This document shows, in pieces, positions 26,201 through 35,479 of a stretch of DNA of 64,000 bases. This DNA is from Lepturacanthus savala. Taxonomy: Eukaryota; Chordata; Actinopteri; Scombriformes; Trichiuridae. Position numbers and translations under genes: made by a program. The notes below the pieces were generated by a model. The model worked only from the letters and a program-made list of their open reading frames with translations. It was not told where the DNA came from and made no database searches. The stretch covers positions 3,115,920 through 3,179,919 of the forward strand of contig CM060475.1 in the NCBI GenBank assembly GCA_030544235.1, read 5' to 3'. Numbering within the stretch: position 1 is the stretch's first letter; every line of letters begins with the position of its first letter.

Positions 26201-29200
26201 AGACCTGTTGTTTATTAGATGGCGATGCAAAGTGACAGCAACAACAATGGCAAGAAGGTGAGCTCTCAGTGTTAAAAGTGACCCGCAGAGTCCCCGCGAA
26301 ACCATTACCCTTTAGTGGTTTCCGTGATAAGAGGTTAGCACGACCTTCATGACAGTGAGGAATCTTGGCGCATCGTGGACAAAGATGAAGATGAGGAGGA
26401 GGATGGAGGCAGCGTAAAAGAGGCGAGAACCCTCAAGAGAGTCTGAAACAAGAGCATGATGAATGTACAGCTCCCAGTTTTTAATCAAGGATCAAAGCAG
26501 GGCCTCTCCGTTTGAGCAGCCAGTCTGTCTAGACTGAAACTCTCCCAAGCACATAAAGCAACATCTGCAGGATGCATTAATTACAGTAAAGGACCATCCT
26601 AGTCCTGGTCTGATCTGATCTCCGGAGCACAAACACATCAAGTGGCCTGTGATAAAAACACTCCTTCGCAACAGGAATAGTTCCATGTGAAATATATTTT
26701 TAAAATCTGAAAATTGATGTCGGGAGTATTTCAAGAAAAAAAACAAAACAAACAAAAATGCCAGTCTGAATGTTGTCATGCCGACCCCGGACTCACCCCT
26801 CCACCCAATCGTTTGTTTTAATTTGAGTCAGTAATGGTAACAGGGGCAATTCATCGACTTCCCATTACGGAGGTGCGCTCGGTCTGCATTTACATTCGAG
26901 GCTTTTAGCTGATGCTCTTACACGGCGAGCAGGTTCTGCAGCAGGGACACGCTGACAGGACACGTGTCCAACATGTGACCTTGCAGTTTAACTTAATGGC
27001 AGCCACAAGTCTCAAGTACACTCACAGAGTTTGCAGAAACGTGAATGTCTAACATTAACATATGCACAGATTGTTCCCTTAATAAGACAATTAAAACGCT
27101 AAAGAACATTTATTCTCTACAAATAATATGGTCTGATTATCATGTAATTATTAACCAAGGCTTCAGTGTCATGCGGAATAATCACTTAGATTAGCGACTG
27201 AGCGCTTTCCTTCCATCTTCTTCCTACATCTCTGTTTCTTATACAGAGGTGAAAGCTGCATTAAATGTGTTATTTTAGTCTCCTTCACTTCTTCCACACG
27301 TCTGTTAAAGGAGACTCTTTGAACTGTGTGGAGTATATAAGATTTAATGCATCAGATGACCTCATAAAAGTGCACTAAACTGGCTTTCAAATGATTCCCT
27401 GTGATTACTCAACCATGGTGGTGCCTTTTTACCGAATTGTCCTGTGTGACAACGTGCAGCCCAGCAGGTTGAAACAAAACCCTGCTGCAGAAGAAAATCC
27501 CCTCAATAGCACTGACGATGTTTAGAGGATTCCTAATTGTAGTGAAAGTTTAGATTAGTCACTTGTGGTGACAAGTGTGCTTTAAAAAGGAGCCTGAGGA
27601 CTTCAAAAACCTGTTAAAGCACCCCTGTGTGATTGCATAATGTTTACATGCGATGGATTTAACGCTGAGCAACACGATCAATGTGATCAACAGATCACTT
27701 GGAGTCATTTTCAATGTGGTTCAATGACCAGATAAATTCAGCTGCCACATAAAACAAACTTTCCAAAGGTTATCTGCACTTCTGTTTTTTTGTTATTTTA
27801 ATGAAGTTGCCCAATTCCCTTTGAAAAAAAAAAAGATGTAAGGGTCAAGGGTAAACTTCCAAGGTCCTTTTTTGGAGTATTTTTTTCCCTTTACCTTCAA
27901 AATACTACTTTAAATGCATTATATGTGTTATTATATTGGCATGAACTAGTTAATAATTAATTATTATGAATGATGATGTCATGAAGCACTGTGGAATCAT
28001 GGGAATTAGGATTATTTCAACGTTCAGGAGGTTTTTACTCCTCAGATTTCTCCTCGCACTGATTAATACAAGGTCAAAACACTGAATGAAGCAATTTTGA
28101 TAAAAATCTGTTTTTTTCTGACACTGTTCAGGGCTTCTACCCTAATATGAAAGTTTGATCAGCTTGTTACTACTTACAACTTAATATTCCAGATATCAGA
28201 TCACTAAATGCCTTCATCTGATTAAAGATAGTTAAAAAAATAAGATGTAAAAAGTGGCTTAAATTTGGATAAAAAGTGAATTTATGAGTTTTAGAGGCAG
28301 CTGAAATTCTCCGTATTGAACTGACTTGAACTTGACTGTTGGAATATTTCACACAAAAGTTACATAACAGGCCTTTGAAAACACTGCTTTAACAATATGT
28401 ACAGACATTTTTAAATTGCAGTACATGGCTACAGACTTGCTGCATAGTTTTCAAACATTTATTTGTAATTCTCAAGTTAACTATTATTTAACCAGACAAA
28501 TCAATAACTTGTACCAACCAAAGGACAGTCTTTATTAAGATACTGTGGAGTCCAATTATTTGCACCTATTTACCGACTGTTTGCCTTTATTTGGATATAA
28601 AATGAAATTCAAGCTTTGAAGCTTTTGTAGAATCTTGACAAATTTGTGTTCAAATATAATTAGGTAAGTTTTTTGTTGATGCTTTACACTGCAATGTTAG
28701 TTATATTATAATTTTAATGTTATTTAAATTTTCCTTGATGAGGTTTTTAGATAATAGGTTTCTACCTCACCTTTTTTTTACTTTTTATGTTTGATTTTTT
28801 TTTTCAATTTCAAAATGTGCAAATAAACTGAACAGAACTGTCATTTTCTCTAAGTCAAAATGCCATGCATGTATAAACAGAGTTCATAATGTAATCAGAG
28901 ACACTTGCATCAATGAAAAACAAACACACAATAAAATAAACAGCCATGTTGCCTCTTGCAGTGTGTACAGAGCACAAAACACCTGGCCATGAGGCTAAAT
29001 TTATCAGCCCTGGCTGGTGGAGGTGGGTCCTGATTCCCCCACAGCCACGTTTGGCAACAAGCTGCCTTTGGTCCCCATTTTACCTCCAAACATGAAGTGG
29101 TACAGCGCTGTTTTTATGATACTAATGATACACGGCCCTGGAAGGAAGTAGTCTGGCTAGTTGGGCCCAATGGGAAATCCAGGCTACATCTGGCCTTAAC

Positions 29201-32200
29201 AAGTACACCTGTGCTTTTGGAGCCTAATGCATTATGCAGGAGAGCATATTAGAAATAGATAGCGGGGGGGGGGGGGGGGAGGGACAGAGCTGGTAGAAAC
29301 ACAGCAGCAGAAGGGCACAAGACGGTGAGGGAGAATGAATTAGTCACAGGCTAAATGGTTTAAATGTAGTGACAAATTACAAACCGTGTGTAAGTTAAAT
29401 AACATAAAAGTATATTTCCTACTGAGTTTACACTTGCTGCTTCTATACAAACAACATTATCATATTAATCATTAAAGTAATGATGTTTAACCAGCCACAA
29501 GGATGGAAATGCATGATTCATTTTCCTTTTTTGTATTTTTTAATAACTGGCAAATGTGTCACAGATGAGTTTCTCCGGTTCTTGGGCGCATTTTATTTTT
29601 AACTACTTACAGAATAAATAACCGGCTCGGCTCATCCAGAGTCAACATCCGCGTTAGTCAGCTATTAGGACAGTTTGTCAAAGTCGTCTGTCTATATTTA
29701 CATTTACAATTCTAAGAATTAAATGTAAAATGTCCCTATGGGTTCTTGAATGTTGAGCTAAAAACCCCAGAAACACTTATGTCTACTAATGATTAACAGT
29801 GTCTGGGAATGTCTTATTTGCTGAGTGAAGCCAAAGGCGCATTCTCCTCCATGTCTGAGCAACAAAAGGTGGATTTCATTGGCCTCAGATGATTAATTGA
29901 CTATAAGGAACAAGGCATCAATCAATAATGACAAGGGCTGCTAGCTGTTGCCGCAACTTTAAAGGCCAAATCTTTTAATATCCTGCACTTGTTCGCATTT
30001 TAAGATATTTAATGTTTTTTTGAAACTTGTGACTCCATCATCATCTCTATAAGAGGCTCAGAGAGGAGAGGTGACTGTAAAACACCAAACCGTGGATCTG
30101 GGAGAGATTCAGCCAGTTTCTGGAAAGTCAAGCGATTAATGCAACTGGTAAATGTTAGTTTTCCTCGGTTGAACTGGACAGAACATGCATGAGTTCAGAT
30201 CCCGTTTCAGAGCTGAAACTGAATCATCAGAACTGTTGTGCTGCTGAGCATTTAAAAAAAAAAACAGAGCCGCTTCATCTTCCTCACCATATTGATGTAA
30301 CCTTACACTGGTGTGCAAGAAGATCAATGTCGGTGTGAAACTGCTGCAGTGTACAAAACAGGGAGGCTGGATGTGAAGACCGAGCACAAGACTTGAGTTA
30401 CCCATCTATCAGCCTCAGTGCTGGCTTCATGCAGAAATCTAACCATCCATTTACCTTAAATTACCAGAAAAACGTGACTTCTTTTGCACCAGAGTGTGAC
30501 CTCTACACCCTGCAGACAGTTGCCCTGTGTTTCATTCACATTGTGTTGAAAGCGGAGGAGAAAGAAGTGTCCTGTTACTTCAACCTTGACCCCTTAACTC
30601 CTCAGAACACATGTGAAAAGGCACATATTGCCGCTCGCAACCACATAAGAAACACTGATTATTTTTACCTTGTAGTCACACCACTATGACTTCTCACACT
30701 AAATGTCTCCAGCGTGTAATCACCACTAAGTTTCTCTCAGCCTTTTCGCATTATATCTAAGGAGAAGCCCAACATATGTAAGAGGCAGCACCCTAAATAT
30801 TTACTCATCTGCAGTTCAAGCTCACATGAGATTGAAGGCAAAGGTCACTTTCCATCGCACGACCCGGGTTCAACATCTGGCAGCCACTGCTGCGGTGGAG
30901 CCTCATCAGCTACTTGGAAGTTGAAAATGTCACCTTCTAGTTCAGCTGAGTGTTCAAACCAAACCTAAAGCAGCAAAGCTTCACGCGAGAAGGGTGTTCA
31001 CTATCCTGTCAAACAACCTTGATGCTAATCAAACATGTCAAATATGTGTAACAACACCAAAAAAACTAATTTTATAGGAGAATTGATGAGCAATTTAAGA
31101 AATGGACATTACAAACACTAAAATTTAAGTTGCTGGTTGACAAGCTGTGTCCTCCGAAGTCTTTAAAGTTAAATCTCAATTTACTTTGATTTTTTTTTTT
31201 GGCATGTTGCTAGTGGCCTCATCAAATAAAGCCACTCTGGGATAAGTGCCCTGCCATTATCAGAGGTTTCTTCTTGCTGTTGTCTTGAGCTGTGCCAATT
31301 CAACTTGGATTTCATAGGGGGATTATTATTAAACCTCAAGTAGAAACCATTCATTCACCCACTTGAGTCTGTAATGAACGAGTAGAATAATCATATGCCG
31401 CACTGTGTAATGCAGCTGACAGCACCTGGCGTAGACTCCAACCAACCCCCAACCTTTACCGTACTTTAACCTTTCTACTCAAAACATCTCAAGGTTCACT
31501 GTTAAAGGACCATTCCTCAACGAGGGATGAGGGTGGTTAGCCGACAAGTCATTTAAAGGTACAACATGTCGTTTCTAGCGGCCTCTAGTGGCAGGATTTG
31601 CAACCGTGTAGGAGAACATATGTAGCTGTGAAAAATGAATAAAAAAAGTGTATTTGGTTCATCCACTCTGTGGTACTGTAGAAACATGGCACTGCAAGAT
31701 GGTGGGCTAATAAAAACACAACAATTCTTAATTCAATTGAATTATATATTAATTAAAAACAGGAATTTGACTATTATATTCCTTTTCCATGGGCCACATT
31801 CAGCCTGGACCAGAAAAATCCTTCATGCATAATAACCTGTTGGATAAATAATTACCAATTTCTCATTTCTTTTCATATGAATAAGTACATTCTGAACACT
31901 TCCACAAATAATAAACCTTCCATTTACAAATTGGATGATAGTTGAGGAGTGCAATTTCAACAACATTAAATCTAATTTTTTCCAGATTAATTCAGTCAGT
32001 CAGGTCAGTGTTGCAATAGAAATGCACAACACATAGTCACATGTATCTATGATGGTTTATTTGCCATCAAGAGTTTGATAGTTGCATCAAATATCATAAT
32101 CTTTGAGGACTGAAAGGTTCATATAAGCATAATAAAGATTGGATTCATGCTTTGGCAATTTTTTTATTCTAGAAATTATAATACAGTTGAAAGTACTGTG

Positions 32201-33856
32201 CTAAATTCTGACAGACTGACTAGTCTGAAAGTTTCCGTTTTATAGAAATTGGTTGAAATTCAAGAGTTTATTTGATAGTTTTCACTACATAAGTGTAATC
32301 AAACCTTTTAAAAAGGCTCACTGCACATATTAAATGTGAAATCTCCCCAGTCATTCATTGCCATTTACTTCCAAACACGATTAATATGAATGCATTCATT
32401 CAGTAATCCAATTTCTGCTTGTATGCGAGAGGAAAAGCCTTTTTCTGTTGTCCTTCACAAAATGAATCTTCAGTCACAAGTCAGACAGACCAACAGATAA
32501 TACAGAGGCTAACTAGGTTGTTCTCTTATCCACTGACCTTCCAGTCATGTGTTACAGTAAAACATTATACTGCAAATTCAGGCATCACACCACTGGTGTT
32601 TACACTTTGATGATCATTTGAGGTCAACTGCCTTGTGATGGACAAAGCAGGACTTTCAATCCAAATCTTCATGGACTCAAACTGCAATAAATCTTCTATT
32701 TTTGCAATAAAACACAAAATTAATTACCTTTAAATTGGGTAATTATTCTTTATAGTGGTGTTTAGACTAATATTTATACATGTTGTCTCAAACGGTGAAA
32801 AAGCATGCATCTACCATGCTGGTTTTAAATTTTTAAATATGCTCAGAGAGAAAAATAAACCCCTGGATTAACCCTTTCTGCCTCCTTATCAACTCACTGA
32901 CCCCATTGACATTCATTATGCATCCACCCTTGGGGAAATGAGGGCGTTCGCCAACATGAGGGCTGACAATTGCTTTGCTGCAATGAGGTTTGACCATTAC
33001 AGTGATATAATACCGACAATATTGACCTTTCGTGCCAATAATACACTTGTTTGTCAATGATCTATAGTAGCTACTTGTCCTGTTTTACAAAAACACACAT
33101 TTTTTCTTATTTTCTATTACACAACATCACGTAAATATCTAAATACCAAGCCACATTTGTCTAATTACTTACATAACTATATATACTGAAGGTTACAGTG
33201 AACACTGTTGTATACTTCCAGCTAATCGAATTAAGCTTAAAAAAATCTACTATTATAATAATATATTGTGATATTGTATTAAATTGAGCAGTGTACTATC
33301 ATGATTTCACAATCACGCATTACAGTAAAATGATGTATTTATGAGTCATTTTCTGTTAACCCAATTATATCTACATTACTGATCATTACTTATCAAAAAT
33401 ATAAGTTATATCTGCAACATCTATTGACTGGTCAAAAATAATTTGTCCATATATCTCCCTGCAATTCTAACAAAAGAATTGTGATATGATTTTTGATCAT
33501 TTGCACTAGTATGTTCCACTAGGGGCCCATTGAGGATCCCCTTCAGGTCCAAAGACCCCATCTTGAGCAGCTGCAACAAGCACAATGCACATCCACACGT
33601 TTGTATGCACAGATAATGAGGTGGAATGATAGGATGGGATTATTTGCCCACTTCTTCCCATAAGGTGGCATTGCATTCTCCACAGATAACAACCAGCTAT
33701 ATGCATTGCATTCTGCAGAGGTGACAATAAGCATTGCACTGTGAATTCTCCACAGCTGACAATAAGCCATGCGTAACCCTCTCTCCAGCCTCCACACCCA
33801 CCTGAAGAGCAGGAGATGAGGAAAACGGCGAAGGCCAGTTTGGTGGCGTCTCCCAT
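8132..33856 (-). CDS. acvr2a: Activin receptor type IIA, 5' part of the gene (coding exons 1-4; kinase exons outside the window)
   Basis: Four minus-strand exons (33802-33856, 13232-13439, 11545-11651, 8132-8286) join in frame into 525 nt, or 175 codons. All intron ends seen are GT-AG. The product is a type II serine/threonine kinase receptor of the plasma membrane. In this family it binds activins, myostatin/GDFs and some BMPs and phosphorylates type I receptors, which act through SMADs. Visible parts are a signal peptide (about residues 1-19), a ten-cysteine three-finger ectodomain (C30 to C110), a transmembrane helix (about 138-160) and a short cytosolic juxtamembrane segment. Residues F61, W79 and F102, the known ligand-contact hydrophobic patch, are kept. 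Sequons occur at N34, N43 and N66. Numbering is collinear with human ACVR2A through the first cysteines. The signal peptide and ectodomain favour ACVR2A over ACVR2B. Teleosts often have two copies (aa and ab), and I cannot tell which this is. The kinase domain is absent here, presumably because it lies past the left edge. Confidence 0.95.
8491..8526. repeat. (AC)n microsatellite in acvr2a intron 3
   Basis: AC units with GC interruptions, about 200 bp from the exon 4 acceptor. Confidence 0.9.
10239..11483. mobile_element. Non-autonomous hAT-like element (1.25 kb) in acvr2a intron 3
   Basis: It begins TAGAGATGTGC and ends GCACATCTCTA, perfect 11-bp terminal inverted repeats. The flanking octamers GTGTCTGT (10231-10238) and GTGAATGT (11484-11491) match at 6 of 8 bases, consistent with an old hAT duplication. 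The subterminal parts on both sides contain GCAGTTGCGGATG-like and TGGTTGCAGC motifs. No transposase is encoded. It ends 61 bp from the exon 3 donor. Confidence 0.7.
11545..11651 (-). CDS. acvr2a: acvr2a coding exon 3 (C-terminal part of the ectodomain)
   Basis: This 107-nt exon encodes the last base of codon 88, residues 89-123 and the first base of codon 124. The acceptor is TTTGCAG|TAAC and the donor is CACAGA|GTGAGA. It holds the remaining five cysteines (C91, C103-C105, C110), including the diagnostic CCCEGNMC block, and contact residue F102. The stalk that follows (FLYAPDTPPQ) is proline-rich and diverged from mammals, as expected for a linker. If the donor is not used, the frame stays open for about 50 codons and stops near 11393, inside a neighbouring hAT-like insertion. 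Confidence 0.96.
13232..13439 (-). CDS. acvr2a: acvr2a coding exon 2 (N-terminal part of the ligand-binding ectodomain)
   Basis: This 208-nt exon encodes residues 19-87 and two bases of codon 88. The acceptor is CTCCAG|GTGCC and the donor is GACAG|GTAAAA. It carries five of the ten ectodomain cysteines (C30, C50, C60, C78, C85). It also holds the block KDKRRHCFATWKN and the QGCWLDD motif that mark activin type II receptors. Interface residues F61 and W79 are present, as are three N-glycosylation sequons (NSS, NHS, NVS). Relative to human, changes sit mainly in loops, such as TYYNSSW after the first cysteine. It is separated from exon 1 by a 20.4-kb intron and from exon 3 by 1,580 bp. Confidence 0.97.
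15334..15720 (+). mobile_element. hAT-like MITE, complete copy in acvr2a intron 1
   Basis: It begins TAGAGCTGCAA and ends TTGCAGCCCTA, giving 11-bp terminal inverted repeats with one mismatch. The flanks ATGTCAGG (15326-15333) and ATGTCACG (15721-15728) match at 7 of 8 bases, which fits the 8-bp duplication typical of hAT elements. It has no coding capacity. I recognise the family as abundant in fish genomes. Confidence 0.8.
16421..16890. repeat. Diverged tandem repeat, about 165-175 bp period, roughly three copies
   Basis: The phrase AAACATCATGTATTTAA recurs at 16429, 16594 and 16769 (third copy AAACATCATATATTTGA). Each is followed by TTACTTTGTCTTTT-like, a stretch of CTTAAACCT-like, then TCCAGGACCCCT or TCCAGAA. 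Spacings are 165 and 175 bp. It lies in acvr2a intron 1 and is not coding. Confidence 0.7.
19060..19110. repeat. Fragment of a dispersed repeat ('CATTTAG..GATGCTCTTATCC')
   Basis: GTACATTTAGGGGCATTTAG followed by CTGATGCTCTTATCCACAGT is a phrase seen throughout fish genomes. A second diverged copy is at 26888-26930 (CATTTACATTCGAGG, CTTTTAGCTGATGCTCTTAC). Confidence 0.5.
23191..23231. repeat. Short CAG/GGC triplet tract in intron 1
   Basis: CAGCAGCAGCAGCAG is followed by GGCGGCGGTGGCGGCAGCAG. It lies in a GC-richer part of intron 1 (about 23.19-23.75 kb). No coding frame is supported. Confidence 0.8.
24091..24115. repeat. (AT)n microsatellite in intron 1
   Basis: About 12 AT units. Confidence 0.9.
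26888..26930. repeat. Second fragment of the same dispersed repeat
   Basis: It shares TTTAGCTGATGCTCTTA with 19081-19096. Both lie in intron 1 in the same orientation. Confidence 0.45.
29264..29279. repeat. Uninterrupted run of 16 G
   Basis: A G16 homopolymer in intron 1, followed by AGGGAC. It could form a G-quadruplex, and its length may also be uncertain in assemblies. Confidence 0.9.
31550..31625. mobile_element. Short fish DNA-repeat relic in intron 1
   Basis: ATTTAAAGGTACAACATGTC and GCGGCCTCTAGTGGCAGGAT resemble the end of a common teleost non-autonomous repeat. Only this end is recognisable. Confidence 0.4.
33802..33856 (-). CDS. acvr2a: acvr2a coding exon 1 (start codon and signal peptide)
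   Basis: The exon encodes 18 codons plus one base: MGDATKLAFAVFLISCSS, nearly identical to the human ACVR2A signal peptide. The ATG at 33856-33854 has a strong context (A at -3, G at +4). The donor reads TTCAG|GTGGGT, with the intron GT at 33801-33800, leaving phase 1. Another ATG lies 7 nt upstream (33863-33861) out of frame, in a weak context (C at -3). It opens a 106-codon frame that overlaps the true start, so leaky scanning could lower translation slightly. The start is supported by homology and by the fit of the next exon: G plus GT makes Gly19. Confidence 0.95.
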
Positions 33857-33880
33857 TTTCCATCCGAATCTGATCCTCTG

Positions 33881-33949
33881 ACTAGAAAGAGAATAAAAAA
33901 AAAAAAAAACTAAAAAAAAAAAATTGAATCTTTAAAAAAAAAAAAAATT
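33881..33949 (-). promoter_or_regulatory. Probable splice acceptor and polypyrimidine tract just upstream of the acvr2a start codon
   Basis: On the minus strand three long T runs lead into TTATTCTCTTTCTAG, then TCAGAGG, 25 nt before the ATG. This is a good branch/polypyrimidine/AG arrangement. It suggests that the exon with the start codon begins at 33881 and that a non-coding leader exon lies upstream. A matching donor, CGCAG|GTGAAT, occurs with its exon end at 34167 inside the CpG-rich block, giving an intron of about 285 bp. This is inference from motifs. Alternatively the T runs are simply transcribed in an unspliced leader. Confidence 0.5.
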
Positions 33950-34079
33950 AAATGTCTTGTTGCTCCAGGGAGCTCTGTCTCTGCAAAAAGGACATCTTAT
34001 TTTTTAAAAAATATCCAAAAGGTATTACTAGTAAAAAAACAAACAAACAGATTGTTGGTATTTCCAGGTTTTACAGACC

Positions 34080-34745
34080 AGCAATGGAGGGCGACTTGTT
34101 GGCATTAAAGCCCGGGCTGCAGTGCATGTGCCCGGTCTGCAGCAGCATTGTTGGGAACAGATTCACCTGCGGTTGTTGCTGCTGTTATTCTCACAGCAGC
34201 AGCAGCAGCGGAGCAGAGAGCCGAGCCACAGCCGGGCAGGGCTCACATCCATCGGACTGGAAATCAAGCGCACTCCGCTCTCCAATCAAAACTTCTCTCC
34301 GGGTGCGAGCTCCGTGCGCGGTTTATGCGCTACCGAACCCGTTTAAAGGTGCATTTTGCAGATGTTTTAACGCAACAAGAGAGTTTTGGAGTTGTTATAT
34401 TCCGTGTGGGAGCTAGTTTGTCCGGTGGCGCTCCAGCGGGGGAAAAACACAGCCGAGTAACGAGGCTCTCTCCGGGGTGTTAGCCCGCTCCAACAAACGG
34501 CCCAAACAGCCGTTCTCCCGTCGAAATGACTTGAGTGGAACCGTAGACACACCTTCGTATGTCACAACAAGCGTTAAAGCTGCCGTTAATCCGCCGAGAT
34601 AACGCAACTGTCGAGTTTAGGACGAGCTGGCTTTTTTCCCAAAGTCCGCCTCTGCCTCCTCGCCTCTGGTCGGGACAAATTTTTCAAGATGGCGTAATTG
34701 ACCCGCGTCAAGCTAACCGACCCGTCCCACGGCGCTTCCGGTGAA
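34080..34745 (-). promoter_or_regulatory. CpG-rich block, likely acvr2a promoter and 5' leader
   Basis: This stretch is clearly richer in G+C and CpG than its AT-rich surroundings and sits directly upstream of the first coding exon. It carries an ETS-like site at the far end (CTTCCGG, about 34735-34741), a YY1-like AAGATGGCG at about 34687, and a short CAG run near 34192. No TATA box is evident at a clear position. TATA-less CpG-island promoters with ETS and YY1 sites are common for housekeeping-like vertebrate genes. Transcription start sites cannot be placed from sequence alone. No divergent gene was recognised on the plus strand. Confidence 0.6.
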
Positions 34746-35238
34746 TTATTTCAGAATAAAAGCTTTCATTGGGGTTTTTTTTGGAAATTGTTTATTGTTT
34801 TTGCAAGAACAGATAAACATCATTTTGGAAAAGAGTTTAATTTTTGATATTTTGTTATATCTCCTTGGTTAAAGATCTGAACATTGGTTTGACTGATATA
34901 ATCTACACACAATAATAAATTGATTTTTTAAAGATTTCTAATAATGGAGTTTCAAATGAACTCTTCTATTGTTCTAGCTCTTATTCTGTATTGTAAAGTG
35001 TCTTTGAGCACTGGGAAAAGTGGTATATAAATCTATTCATATTAATATTATTATTATTATATTAATCCACCAAGAGGCAAGTATTATCAATTATTTTTTC
35101 AACAAATTTTAATTTGACTATTGTTAATCATTACTTTTTTTGCACAATTCAGTTTTTTTTTTTTACATTGTGTATTTATTGTGTTTTTAACTCTGTACCA
35201 TCCTTGAGTGCCAGAAAGGAGCCTTTAAATAAAATATT

Positions 35239-35479
35239 CATTCATTCATTCATCTTCTATACCAGCTTATTGCTCATTAGGGTCGCGGGGGTCTGCTGGA
35301 CCCAACGCATTACAGGCAAAAGGCAGAGACACATTCCAGATGGTCACCAACCTATGGGCCATTTAGAGTCTCCAATTAACCTCAGCATGGTTTGGAACCC
35401 TGAGAAAACCCACGTGGACATGAGGAGAACATGCAAACTCCACACAGAAAAGTCCCAGACCAAGGTCTTGACAACCTTC
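35239..35479 (-). mobile_element. SINE copy, 5'-truncated (same family as the 51.9-kb copy)
   Basis: It shares the body (GAGTCTCCAATTAACCTCAG and GAACATGCAAACTCCACAC) and a (TTCA)n tail at 35238-35253. The tRNA head is missing. Exact 12-bp direct repeats AAATAAAATATT flank it at 35227-35238 and 35480-35491. It lies about 0.5 kb upstream of the acvr2a CpG block. Confidence 0.85.

Larger units (their letters stand above)
16891..33801. other. acvr2a intron 1 (main part), non-coding
   Basis: This is long, mostly AT-rich intron. GC-richer islands occur at about 23.2-23.75 kb and 24.2-24.5 kb. Short repeat fragments, the AT tract and the G16 run are listed separately. A block at about 25.08-25.65 kb looks like a diverged dispersed repeat. 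No exon with supported splice sites and homology was seen. Confidence 0.6.

Noticed and set aside
33506..33863. Longer frames running through acvr2a exon 1 into the intron
   Set aside because: The frame from the true ATG continues past a good donor only by chance. Homology stops at the donor and resumes at exon 2. The other frame starts at the out-of-frame upstream ATG.
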